Below are positions 19,178-25,977 of a DNA stretch of 64,000 bases, in pieces (position 1 is the stretch's first letter; each line of letters opens with the position of its first letter). A program made the translations under genes and the position numbers. This DNA is from Noviherbaspirillum massiliense JC206 (lineage in GTDB: Bacteria > Pseudomonadota > Gammaproteobacteria > Burkholderiales > Burkholderiaceae_D): NCBI RefSeq assembly GCF_000312045.1, contig NZ_HE978634.1, positions 2,494,589-2,558,588 on the forward strand, read 5' to 3'. The notes beneath the pieces were generated by a model. That model searched no databases, was not told where the DNA came from, and saw only the letters and a list, made by a program, of their open reading frames with translations.

Positions 19178-20527
19178 ATGGCAAGCATGAGCACTTCCGC
19201 CACCCGCATTTCTTCCGCTTCGCAGCCGCACCCGGACAGCAGCGGCGCGCGACACATCAATGCCCGCGACGGGCAGATTGCACCCGGCGAAATCGCCATC
19301 GGCGTCGTCATAGGCCGCGCATCCGAATACTTCGATTTCTTCGTCTATGCGATCGCCTCGGTGCTGGTGTTTCCCTCCGTATTCTTCCCGTTCGAGGGAA
19401 GGCTGGAGGGCACCCTGTACGCCTTCGCGATTTTCGCCCTTGCCTTCGTGGCGCGGCCCTTCGGAACGGTTGCCTTCATGGCGATCCAGCGCCGGTTCAG
19501 CCGGGAAGTGAAGCTCACGCTCGCGCTCTTTGTCCTCGGCGCATCGACTGCCGGCATGGCCTTCCTGCCAACCTACGCGCACCTGGGTACGGCCTCGATC
19601 GTCCTGCTGGCGCTGCTGCGCATCGGCCAGGGCATCGCGCTCGGCGGTTCATGGGACGGGCTGCCCTCGCTGCTGGCGCTCAGCGCGCCGCAACACCGTC
19701 GCGGCTGGTATGCAATGCTGGGTCAGCTCGGTGCACCGGTGGGCTTCATCGTTGCCGCCGGACTGTTCTCCTACCTGCTGTCCACGCTGTCCTCCCTGGA
19801 CTTTATCGAGTGGGGCTGGCGTTATCCGTTCTACGTGGCATTTGCCATCAACGTGGTGGCACTGTTCGCCCGCCTGCGCCTGGTATCCACCTCCGAATAC
19901 TCGCGCCTGCTTGACGAACGCGAGCTGGAGCCGACCAATGTCATTGAAATGACCCGTTCGCAAGGACGCAATCTGATCATCGGTGCCCTCGCGGCGCTGG
20001 CGAGTTACGCGCTGTTCCATCTCGTCACGGTGTTTCCGCTGTCGTGGATCGCCTTGTATTCCTTGCGCTCGATCAGCGACTTCCTGATGGTCCAGATGGC
20101 GGGCGCGGCACTGGCGATCCTCGGCATCATCGCCTCCGGCGTGATCGCCGACCGCTTCGGCCGGCGCACGACACTAGGCAGCCTCGCATTCCTGATCGCC
20201 CTGTTCAGCGCATCCGTTCCGACCCTGCTGAACAGCGGCGAGCTGGGGCAGGACTTGTTCATCCTGCTCGGTTTCGGCCTGCTCGGCTTGTCATACGGCC
20301 AGGCAGCCGGCGCGGTTACCGCCAACTTCCCGGCAAAGTACCGCTACACCGGCGCAGCCCTCACCTCCGATCTGGCCTGGCTCGCCGGCGCAGGCTTCGC
20401 TCCGCTGGTGGCGCTTGGCCTGTCCGCGCATTTCGGTCTGGCCTACGTCAGCCTGTACCTGCTGTCAGGCGCCGCGGGTTCGCTGGCTGCGCTCAGCCTC
20501 AACCGCGCCCTCGAAATCCGGGACTGA
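19178..20527 (+). CDS. MFS transporter, metabolite:H+ symporter type
   Basis: Twelve-helix inner-membrane transporter of 449 residues. The MHS-family pattern is seen in GVVIGRASEYFDFFVYAIASVLVFP at the first helix, FVARPFGTVAFMAIQRRFSR in loop 2-3 and GQGIALGGSWDGLPSLLALSAP around helix 5. The second half has ADRFGRRTTLGSLAFL. The substrate (often an organic acid) cannot be told from sequence. An AGGAG ribosome site precedes the ATG. It is divergent from cyoA, so a shared regulator is possible. Confidence 0.88.
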   Translation: MASMSTSATRISSASQPHPDSSGARHINARDGQIAPGEIAIGVVIGRASEYFDFFVYAIASVLVFPSVFFPFEGRLEGTLYAFAIFALAFVARPFGTVAFMAIQRRFSREVKLTLALFVLGASTAGMAFLPTYAHLGTASIVLLALLRIGQGIALGGSWDGLPSLLALSAPQHRRGWYAMLGQLGAPVGFIVAAGLFSYLLSTLSSLDFIEWGWRYPFYVAFAINVVALFARLRLVSTSEYSRLLDERELEPTNVIEMTRSQGRNLIIGALAALASYALFHLVTVFPLSWIALYSLRSISDFLMVQMAGAALAILGIIASGVIADRFGRRTTLGSLAFLIALFSASVPTLLNSGELGQDLFILLGFGLLGLSYGQAAGAVTANFPAKYRYTGAALTSDLAWLAGAGFAPLVALGLSAHFGLAYVSLYLLSGAAGSLAALSLNRALEIRD

Positions 20528-20532
20528 CCACG

Positions 20533-20550
20533 CTGCGCCGCCGGGCGCAG
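20533..20550 (+). terminator. Hairpin after the MFS gene
   Basis: CTGCGCC and GGCGCAG form a 7-bp stem with a 4-base loop just after the MFS stop codon and before the convergent TAXI-protein gene. There is no T-run, so it is a weak call. Confidence 0.4.
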
Positions 20551-20561
20551 TAGCCAGAGAA

Positions 20562-21977
20562 TCAACTGCCGCTCGGAGCGCGTTCATGCAACGCGCTCCT
20601 GTCACTTCTCCCGGCGTACATCGATTGTTCCGATATCGGGGCGGGCCCTTGGGATCGCAAGGTATTGCGGACAAAACCGATATGCCCGCGCAGACCGTAA
20701 AACAGGTCGCCGAAGGAAGCGGGCACCACGATCTTGCTGACCGCATTCTCGATCTCATCAAGGTGTTGCAAGAGCTCTTCGCGCCGCTTCGGGTCCGCGC
20801 CGGGCTTGAATGCATCGCGTTCAAGGTCCAGCAAGGCCCGGTACCAGCGGTAGATGCGTGACTCCATGCGCCAGCGATAGATGGCCGGTGCGAGTCTCAG
20901 CGCGGGAATCAGCAACAAGGCGAACGGCACGAAGAAGGCCACGATGCGCGTGATGATGCTGGCAACCCCGTAGGGGAACATGCGATAAAAGAAACTCTTG
21001 CCCGAGGTGTAGTAGCGGGTCGCATCCGGGCTGATCCGGAATTCATGTTCCTGCGGCGCCGGGAACTCGCCGCGCTTCTTGAAGAGGCTGGCACCGCCGT
21101 GTACTTCGCGCGCCGCTTCAAGCAGCAGGTCCGACAGCGCCGGGTGCAGGCTGTCCCGGGCAATGATTTCGACGGTCGGGCCGATGAGAGCAGTGTCTTC
21201 GGCAGGAATGTCCTTGCCAAAATCCAGCGACCCCCTGGGCAGGCTCAGCTTGTTCAAATAGTTGATGCGTCGGGTATAGCCATCGGCTTGCTCAAAGTTA
21301 AACAGGTGAATGTCCGGCGTATGCAGCAGTTCGCGCATCATGTCGGTGGCCGTGGAATCCCCCATGACGAAAATCGCATCCACCCGGTTCTCGCGCAAGG
21401 CGCGCACCAGGTCGCCGGGAACGGTGCTGACGAAGGCCGTGTCACCACCGGGTTCGATGCCATTCGCCTTGAGCAGCGTGAGCGCCAGCGAATGCGCCCC
21501 GCTGCCTTCCGGCCCGATGTCGAGGCGCAGTCCCCTGAAATCGGAAAGCAAGGTCTTTGGGCTGCCGCGATAAAAGATCATGAGCGGCTGGTAGGAAATG
21601 CTCCCGAGCGACACCAGATTCCCCTTGTCCGCCTTGCCAACTTCGCCACCCAGCACAAAGCCGACATCGACCGCCACTTTAGGATCGGACAACTTCTTGA
21701 GGTTGTCCCTGGACCCTTCCGAAGGAAGTATCTTCACCGTGACGCCTTGCCGCGCCAGGATCTGCCTGTACTTCTCGGCATTTCGCTGGAATACGCTGCC
21801 ATTGGGCCCGCTGGCTATGGTGATGGTGTTGGGGGCGCCGAAATTCGCGAATGCGAGGATCGCCATGCCCGCGACGACGCCGAACACCAGGATGGCACTG
21901 ACGGACATCACCTGCCCTTTTCCAAACAGGCCGTTGAGCTTCGCGAGCATTCTGGACAAATAGATTTTGGGACTCAC
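20562..21977 (-). CDS. TAXI-family TRAP solute-binding protein with added membrane helices
   Basis: The 471-residue protein has an N-terminal membrane helix (about 24-46), then a TAXI-type ligand-binding domain (about 50-320): ITIASGPNGSVFQRNAEKY, the LSDPKVAVDVGFVLGGE core and TVPGDLVRALRENRVDAIFVMG. Unusually it continues past the normal end into a second hydrophobic stretch (about 345-375, ITRIVAFFVPFALLLIPALRLAPAI) and a charged helical tail. It is therefore membrane-anchored rather than freely periplasmic. No TRAP permease lies nearby. I chose the GTG at 21977, which is well spaced from a GGAGG; an alternative GTG at 21986 abuts that site. Confidence 0.8.
   Translation of the reverse strand: MSPKIYLSRMLAKLNGLFGKGQVMSVSAILVFGVVAGMAILAFANFGAPNTITIASGPNGSVFQRNAEKYRQILARQGVTVKILPSEGSRDNLKKLSDPKVAVDVGFVLGGEVGKADKGNLVSLGSISYQPLMIFYRGSPKTLLSDFRGLRLDIGPEGSGAHSLALTLLKANGIEPGGDTAFVSTVPGDLVRALRENRVDAIFVMGDSTATDMMRELLHTPDIHLFNFEQADGYTRRINYLNKLSLPRGSLDFGKDIPAEDTALIGPTVEIIARDSLHPALSDLLLEAAREVHGGASLFKKRGEFPAPQEHEFRISPDATRYYTSGKSFFYRMFPYGVASIITRIVAFFVPFALLLIPALRLAPAIYRWRMESRIYRWYRALLDLERDAFKPGADPKRREELLQHLDEIENAVSKIVVPASFGDLFYGLRGHIGFVRNTLRSQGPAPISEQSMYAGRSDRSALHERAPSGS
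20575..20599 (-). terminator. Hairpin inside the 3' end of the TAXI-protein gene
   Basis: A 10-bp perfect stem (GGAGCGCGTT / AACGCGCTCC) with a 5-base loop covers the last codons of the TAXI-protein gene, 13 bp before its stop. It may act as a 3'-end structure for either convergent transcript. Confidence 0.35.
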
Positions 21978-22210
21978 TGAAGTCACCCTCCGAGTGTGTT
22001 GCTGCTTCGGGAAAGCGCAGATGATATGCGGTTTTCACGCGGTGTACATGCCAGAATGCGGGTTGTCGTCATTGAAAGGTGCCCTTCCGTAGGGACGTTT
22101 TGAAATGCCGGCTGTTTCAGTTTAATAGGGTGGCGGAGTTTAATCGGATGGAAAAGCGAATCTGAAACAGGTTGGGGATTTTTTGTCGGCTCGTGTGGCG
22201 AGAGGTGTTT

Positions 22211-22217
22211 ACTTAAC
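22211..22217 (-). repeat. Candidate distal cassette core site (GTTAAGT)
   Basis: On the minus strand GGCGTTAAGT, the usual 3' end of an attC (core GTTRRRY), follows the decayed third cassette gene by 6 bp. The matching left arm of a complete attC is not recognisable, so this may be a truncated site marking the end of the array. Confidence 0.4.
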
Positions 22218-22223
22218 GCCGCC

Positions 22224-22655
22224 CTAACCGGCCTGTAGCACTTGCTGCGAAGCGGCATGTCCTCGCTCTCTGGGGCAGTCCATACAGGAACTTCTGGAGT
22301 TTAGGAACTCCTTTTCCAACACGCCGACAACAAACTCTAAGAAGGCGTAAACCTCATTCCAATTGGCTCCGAAGAAGTAGGTCCGAATCTCTCCGAGGAT
22401 TCTTTCGCTCCGATTCAAGTATTGCCATCCCGGCCTTTGGTCGATTGGCTTCTTAAAGTAACGAAACCAGAGGTGTGCGCTGAAATTGTCGACGGTGGGC
22501 AGATTGCCCTAACGACCGTGGAGAAATCCGTCCGACTCCCAGACTGACAGCTGCAGCGCATTCCAGAGGGAGTTGCGGAGCTCATCGCTCATCCCATCTG
22601 ACTAAATGGTTTAGCGCACTGACTTTAGGCCCTTGCGTGCGCTAAATGACTTCAT
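22224..22655 (-). pseudogene. Decayed AbiJ-N-terminal-domain-like cassette gene
   Basis: From an ATG at 22655, nine bases after an attC, one frame stays in register for 144 codons but has internal stops at 22611-22613 (TAA), 22602-22604 (TAG) and 22509-22511 (TAG). Between the stops it reads like the AbiJ_NTD4 type: MKSFSARKGLKSVR, SDGMSDELRNSLWNALQ, HLWFRYFKKPIDQRP and EIRTYFFGANWNEVYAFLEF. The sequence then diverges and ends at 22224, far short of the roughly 300 residues usual for such proteins, so the C-terminal half is missing. AbiJ-related proteins are linked to abortive phage defence; this copy is not expected to work. The family call is from memory of its consensus. Confidence 0.65.
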
Positions 22656-22663
22656 ATCTGTAG

Positions 22664-22719
22664 ACCTAACTTAAAAACATCCGGTACCGAAGGCGTCCGT
22701 GTTCATTGCCAAGTTAGGC
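22664..22719 (-). repeat. attC recombination site, distal
   Basis: Read on the minus strand this 56-bp site begins with GCCTAAC (R'', RYYYAAC) and ends with GTTAGGT (R', GTTRRRY). The arms CCTAACTT and AAGTTAGG are complementary, and the inner parts pair imperfectly with bulges around a short central loop. It lies 18 bp after the stop of the second cassette gene and 9 bp before the start of the third. Its left arm closely resembles that of the other site (shared AACTTGxCAATGAACxCGGAC), as expected for attC sites of one integron pool. Confidence 0.75.
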
Positions 22720-22737
22720 TATATCAGGTTCAGAACG

Positions 22738-23115
22738 TCACTGAGCCTTGCCATACGCTTTTAACGACGCATCGCAATGCGACTTCACATCATTCCACTT
22801 GGCCACAATCGCGTCCACGTCCTTTGCGTTTGTCACCTCTTTCAATACCGCTTCCTGAGCGGCCTTTTGGACGGCAGGCTTTTGAGCCTCGACATAGCCG
22901 TATGACGTTGCTTTTTGAGCGGCATCCAGATAGACAACGGATTCTGCTTGCGCCTTTTGTGCCGCGGAAGCCGTTCCGGGGCCAAGGCCGTAGGTGGCAT
23001 TTTGGTAAGCGCATGAAATCATTTCGCTGGCAAACGCTTCGGCGGTCAATGCATCGCTAGCCATCGCTACCGCTGGCATGGCAACGAGCAGTGCAAGTGT
23101 CTTACGCATAAGCAT
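22738..23115 (-). CDS. Cassette-borne small secreted protein, unknown
   Basis: I do not recognise this 125-residue protein. The N-terminus MLMRKTLALLVAMPAVAMAS is a signal peptide with an ALA/AMA-type cleavage site, so the protein is probably periplasmic. The mature part is Ala/Lys-rich and predicted helical (QKAQAESVVYLDAAQKA, QKAAQEAVLKEV), with Cys at about 35 and 114 that could form a disulphide. AGGGAGA lies before three clustered ATGs (23118, 23115, 23109); 23115 has the best spacing. The gene is flanked by attC sites on both sides and so forms one integron cassette. The frame is also continuous with the cassette gene upstream. Confidence 0.65.
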   Translation of the reverse strand: MLMRKTLALLVAMPAVAMASDALTAEAFASEMISCAYQNATYGLGPGTASAAQKAQAESVVYLDAAQKATSYGYVEAQKPAVQKAAQEAVLKEVTNAKDVDAIVAKWNDVKSHCDASLKAYGKAQ

Positions 23116-23574
23116 CATTTTCTCCCTGTAAGTTGCGCCTAACAACTTAAATGACCGGCAGTCCGGGTTCATTGACAAGTTAAGTTTCATTAATACCCGC
23201 ACTATTGGTGCACTTCTGGAGAGGACGGAAACGCATTCCTGGTAACCGGCAACTAAATATTCGGTAATCTCTGCGGCATGATACTTTGAATAAAAGTCTT
23301 CTCGCGTTGCTTCAAAATCAAACCAGCCTCCACGGTTGACCTTAAAAAGCCAACTTTCAGCTAATTTTGTTTTAGGCGTATTCAACCAAAAGCCGGCCAC
23401 GTCTAATTCATCCAATATTCTTAGCCCAATATCGTCCGAAAAGATAACCTCTGCGCGCTCATTGGTGGTTTTGAGCCATACCTCAATAACTGTGCCCGCA
23501 TCATGAGTCCATTGAGCTTCAACTACTTTGACGGAGGTCCCGTTGAACGGAACTTCAATAACCTCGATATCCAT
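22738..23574 (-). CDS. Cassette gene of unknown function reading through attC into the next cassette
   Basis: From the ATG at 23574 (MDIEVIEVPFNGTSVKVVEA) a 155-residue acidic protein of unknown function is encoded, with segments such as EVWLKTTNERAEVIFSD, GGWFDFEATREDFYSK and EYLVAGYQECVSVLS. It resembles small unknown proteins commonly carried on integron cassettes (my recollection). No stop codon separates it from the next gene: the frame crosses the attC (peptide around LNLSMNPDCRSFKLLG) and continues through the signal-peptide protein, 278 codons in all. Either a stop was lost or the natural product is a read-through tail. The internal start at 23115 probably also works. It sits 33 bp inside the array edge. 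Confidence 0.55.
   Translation of the reverse strand: MDIEVIEVPFNGTSVKVVEAQWTHDAGTVIEVWLKTTNERAEVIFSDDIGLRILDELDVAGFWLNTPKTKLAESWLFKVNRGGWFDFEATREDFYSKYHAAEITEYLVAGYQECVSVLSRSAPIVRVLMKLNLSMNPDCRSFKLLGATYREKMMLMRKTLALLVAMPAVAMASDALTAEAFASEMISCAYQNATYGLGPGTASAAQKAQAESVVYLDAAQKATSYGYVEAQKPAVQKAAQEAVLKEVTNAKDVDAIVAKWNDVKSHCDASLKAYGKAQ
23137..23185 (-). repeat. attC recombination site, proximal
   Basis: On the minus strand this 49-bp site starts with ACTTAAC (R'') and ends with GTTAGGC (R', the commonest core). Its arms pair as AACTT, AATGA and CCGG blocks with a few unpaired bases, as in folded single-stranded attC. It lies within a continuous reading frame and ends 19 bp before the first ATG of the second cassette gene. 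At 49 bp it is on the short side for attC. Confidence 0.72.
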
Positions 23575-23606
23575 AACTCTTTAGTTTCCCCCAATGGCGG
23601 TATGAA

Positions 23607-23613
23607 ACTTAAC
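23607..23613 (-). repeat. Candidate proximal core site of the cassette array
   Basis: GTTAAGT on the minus strand lies 33 bp before the first cassette gene. The left part of a full attC is not found; instead GTATAACGTAACA precedes it, loosely like the L-box plus R-box of an attI site. It could be a degraded attI or the remnant of a lost cassette's attC. Confidence 0.35.
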
Positions 23614-24098
23614 TGTTACGTTATACGGACACAACCGTCCGCTATACACAAGCATCCGCCCGACATGCACGGAATTCCATACCCTTGAAAGCAGGGCCAC
23701 ACCTTGAACTTGATAAGGCCGACCACGGATACGGCAAATGCCATTCCGTGAAATACGGCAGTCGGATCCCGTTATCACGTTGGCAATCACCGCCGTATGC
23801 TGTCATGGAATAGTTACAACAGCAACATTAAACCACGTGGGCAATTGCAGCTTTTTCGGCGTCCGGCAGCCGATTGCCGCTTGGTGCGCTCTACGCCGCG
23901 ATTCCCATTCGTTTCCGTTTCGGGTCAACCGGGCCTCATGTTAGCGCGGAAGGTTCCCTCGACTAGGAGGTGCACCGGCTGGGCCCTTTCGTCTACGCGT
24001 CCCCTAGGGCAACCAAGCCCGGTTCCCGTCAGCAGCCTGTCAGCGATTGCGCTATTCTTGGTTTTTTACTCAGTTTCAAAAATGACGAGGAGAAGACC
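23614..24098. other. Intergenic region between cassette array and gabD
   Basis: About 485 bp with no convincing gene on either strand; the short open frames here have no start context and no protein-like composition. A purine-rich GAGGAGAA at 24087-24094 is the gabD ribosome site. The rest may be a remnant of the integron platform, but no integrase motif is readable. Confidence 0.5.
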
Positions 24099-25577
24099 AT
24101 GCTGCAACAAGTCAAGGGACTGCCCAAACTCAAGGACGAGGCGCTGCTGCGCAACCAGGCTTATCTGAATGGCGCTTGGGTTGGCGGCGCATCGACTTTC
24201 GATGTGACTAACCCGGCCGACGGCGTGACGATTGCCTCGGTGCCGAACCTTGGCGCCAAGGAGGCACAGGCCGCGATCGAGGCCGCTGCAGCCGCCTTCC
24301 CCGCCTGGTCTTCCAAAACCGCGAAGGAACGCGCCGGCATCATGCGCAAGTGGTTCGACCTGCTGGTCGCGAATGCCGACGATCTGGCCGCATTGATGAC
24401 CGCCGAGCAAGGCAAGCCGCTGGCGGAAGCGAAAGGCGAAGTCGCCTATGGCGCGAGCTTCGTCGAATGGTTCGCAGAAGAAGCGAAGCGGGTATGCGGC
24501 GACGTGATGGCATCCACATGGAGCGACAAGCGCATGGTGGTGCTCAAGCAGCCGATCGGCGTGTGCGCCGCTATTACTCCATGGAACTTCCCGATCGCGA
24601 TGATCACGCGCAAGGTCGCGCCCGCGATTGCAGCCGGCTGCACCATCGTGATCAAGCCGGCCGAACAGACGCCCCTGTCCGCGCTGGCCATGGCCGAACT
24701 CGCACACCGCGCCGGCCTGCCGCCGGGGGTGATGAATATCGTGACGGCCGATGCCCAGCGTTCCATCGAAGTCGGCAAGGTGCTGTGCGAGAGCCCGACC
24801 GTACGACATCTGTCCTTCACCGGATCGACCCCGGTCGGCCGCATCCTGATGCAGCAGTGCGCGCCCACCGTCAAGAAACTGTCGCTCGAACTCGGCGGCC
24901 ATGCGCCCTTCATTGTGTTCGAGGATGCCGACATCGATGCCGCGGTGGAAGGCGCGCTGGCCTCGAAATACCGTAATGCCGGCCAGACCTGCGTGTGCAC
25001 CAACCGCATATACGTGCATGAATCCATCCATGACAAGTTCGTCGAAAAGCTGGCCGCCGGCGCGGCGAAGATCAAGGTCGGCAACGGCTTCGAGCAAGGC
25101 GTGGTACAGGGGCCGCTGATCGACGACCAGGCGGTCGCGAAGGTGGAGGAGCATGTCGCCGATGCGGTCGCCAAGGGTGCGAAAGTGCTCACCGGCGGCA
25201 AGGCGCATGCGCTCGGCGGGCATTTCTACGAACCGACGGTGCTGGCCAACGTCACCGGCGACATGAAGGTGATGCGCGAAGAAACCTTCGGGCCGGTCGC
25301 CGCAGTGACCAAGTTCCGTACCGAGGAAGAAGCGATCGCCGCCGCCAACGATACCGAGTTCGGCCTGGCGAGCTATTTCTATTCGCGCGACATCGGCCGC
25401 GTCTGGCGGGTTGCGGAAAAGCTGGACTACGGCATGGTCGGCATCAACACCGGGATCATCTCGAACGAAGTCGCCCCCTTTGGCGGCGTCAAGCAGTCGG
25501 GCCTAGGGCGTGAAGGCTCGAAATACGGCATCGAGGAATACCTGGAAATGAAATACCTGTGCATGGGCGGCGTCTGA
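24099..25577 (+). CDS. gabD: Succinate-semialdehyde dehydrogenase (NADP+)
   Basis: Oxidises succinic semialdehyde to succinate in the GABA shunt; cytoplasmic aldehyde dehydrogenase of 492 residues. Visible elements: ITPWNFPIAMITRKVAPAI for the cofactor and oxyanion site, FTGSTPVGRIL as the nucleotide loop, LELGGHAPFIV with the general-base Glu, and the catalytic Cys298 in NAGQTCVCTNR. The second Cys two residues later is typical of GabD, where it forms a redox switch. PFGGVKQSGLGREGSKYGIEEY closes the protein as in GabD. The start at 24099 has a GAGGAGAA site. No gabT or gabP is adjacent. Confidence 0.92.
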   Translation: MLQQVKGLPKLKDEALLRNQAYLNGAWVGGASTFDVTNPADGVTIASVPNLGAKEAQAAIEAAAAAFPAWSSKTAKERAGIMRKWFDLLVANADDLAALMTAEQGKPLAEAKGEVAYGASFVEWFAEEAKRVCGDVMASTWSDKRMVVLKQPIGVCAAITPWNFPIAMITRKVAPAIAAGCTIVIKPAEQTPLSALAMAELAHRAGLPPGVMNIVTADAQRSIEVGKVLCESPTVRHLSFTGSTPVGRILMQQCAPTVKKLSLELGGHAPFIVFEDADIDAAVEGALASKYRNAGQTCVCTNRIYVHESIHDKFVEKLAAGAAKIKVGNGFEQGVVQGPLIDDQAVAKVEEHVADAVAKGAKVLTGGKAHALGGHFYEPTVLANVTGDMKVMREETFGPVAAVTKFRTEEEAIAAANDTEFGLASYFYSRDIGRVWRVAEKLDYGMVGINTGIISNEVAPFGGVKQSGLGREGSKYGIEEYLEMKYLCMGGV

Positions 25578-25597
25578 GCCTTTGCGAAAGCGCACTG

Positions 25598-25629
25598 CCG
25601 GCCGCGGCGATGAAGCGGCGGCCGGTTTT
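25598..25629 (+). terminator. Intrinsic terminator of gabD
   Basis: CCGGCCGC and GCGGCCGG form an 8-bp GC-rich stem with a 12-base loop 20 bp after the gabD stop codon, followed by TTTTC. Confidence 0.6.
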
Positions 25630-25656
25630 CCCGCCGACCGCCGTCACGAGAAGAAC

Positions 25657-25947
25657 ATGAACGAGACGCTTTGCAGGGCTATCCAGGAAAAACGGGTGCT
25701 CGAACTGCGCTACCACGGCTATTCGCGCATCGTCGAGCCCCATGTCTACGGCCGCAACAAAAAGGAAGAGGAAATGCTGCGCTGCTACCAGCTTGCCGGT
25801 GGCAGCGACAGCGGCGAACGCGCGGGCTGGAAGATGCTCAAGGTGGACGATACCTTCCTCGTGCACCTGACGGAGACGCAATTCCTTCCCCGTCCCGATT
25901 ACCAGCCCGAGGACAAGGTGATCGTGGACGTGTTCGCGCGGATATAG
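25657..25947 (+). CDS. Minimal WYL-like domain protein
   Basis: A 96-residue cytoplasmic protein resembling an isolated WYL domain: AIQEKRVLELRYHGYSRIVEPHVYG (about 7-31) is the characteristic strand pair, followed by EMLRCYQLAGGSDSGERAGW and MLKVDDTFLVHLTETQF. WYL domains in larger proteins bind nucleic acid or ligand beside a helix-turn-helix; here no DNA-binding domain is attached. Similar stand-alone proteins occur in Burkholderiales (recollection). The ATG at 25657 has an AGAAG site. It follows the gabD terminator and has no clear partner. Confidence 0.65.
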   Translation: MNETLCRAIQEKRVLELRYHGYSRIVEPHVYGRNKKEEEMLRCYQLAGGSDSGERAGWKMLKVDDTFLVHLTETQFLPRPDYQPEDKVIVDVFARI

Positions 25948-25977
25948 CCCGGGATTCCTGCTTGCCAAGCAAGCGCT

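Larger units (their letters stand above)
22211..23613 (-). mobile_element. Integron gene-cassette array without visible integrase
   Basis: Two attC-like recombination sites (23137-23185 and 22664-22719) separate three units of about 450-470 bp, all reading on the minus strand. The outer edges carry the core-site sequence GTTAAGT (23613-23607 and 22217-22211). Each coding frame ends or passes just before an attC, and the next start codon follows it within about 30 bases, the normal geometry of integron cassettes. The region is visibly more AT-rich than its neighbours. No tyrosine recombinase of the IntI type is seen in the window, so this is either a stranded cluster (CALIN) or the remnant of an integron. 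Confidence 0.75.

Noticed and set aside
23581..23790. 69-codon minus-strand frame upstream of the cassette genes
   Set aside because: No ribosome site, no protein-like composition, and it runs across the candidate core site.
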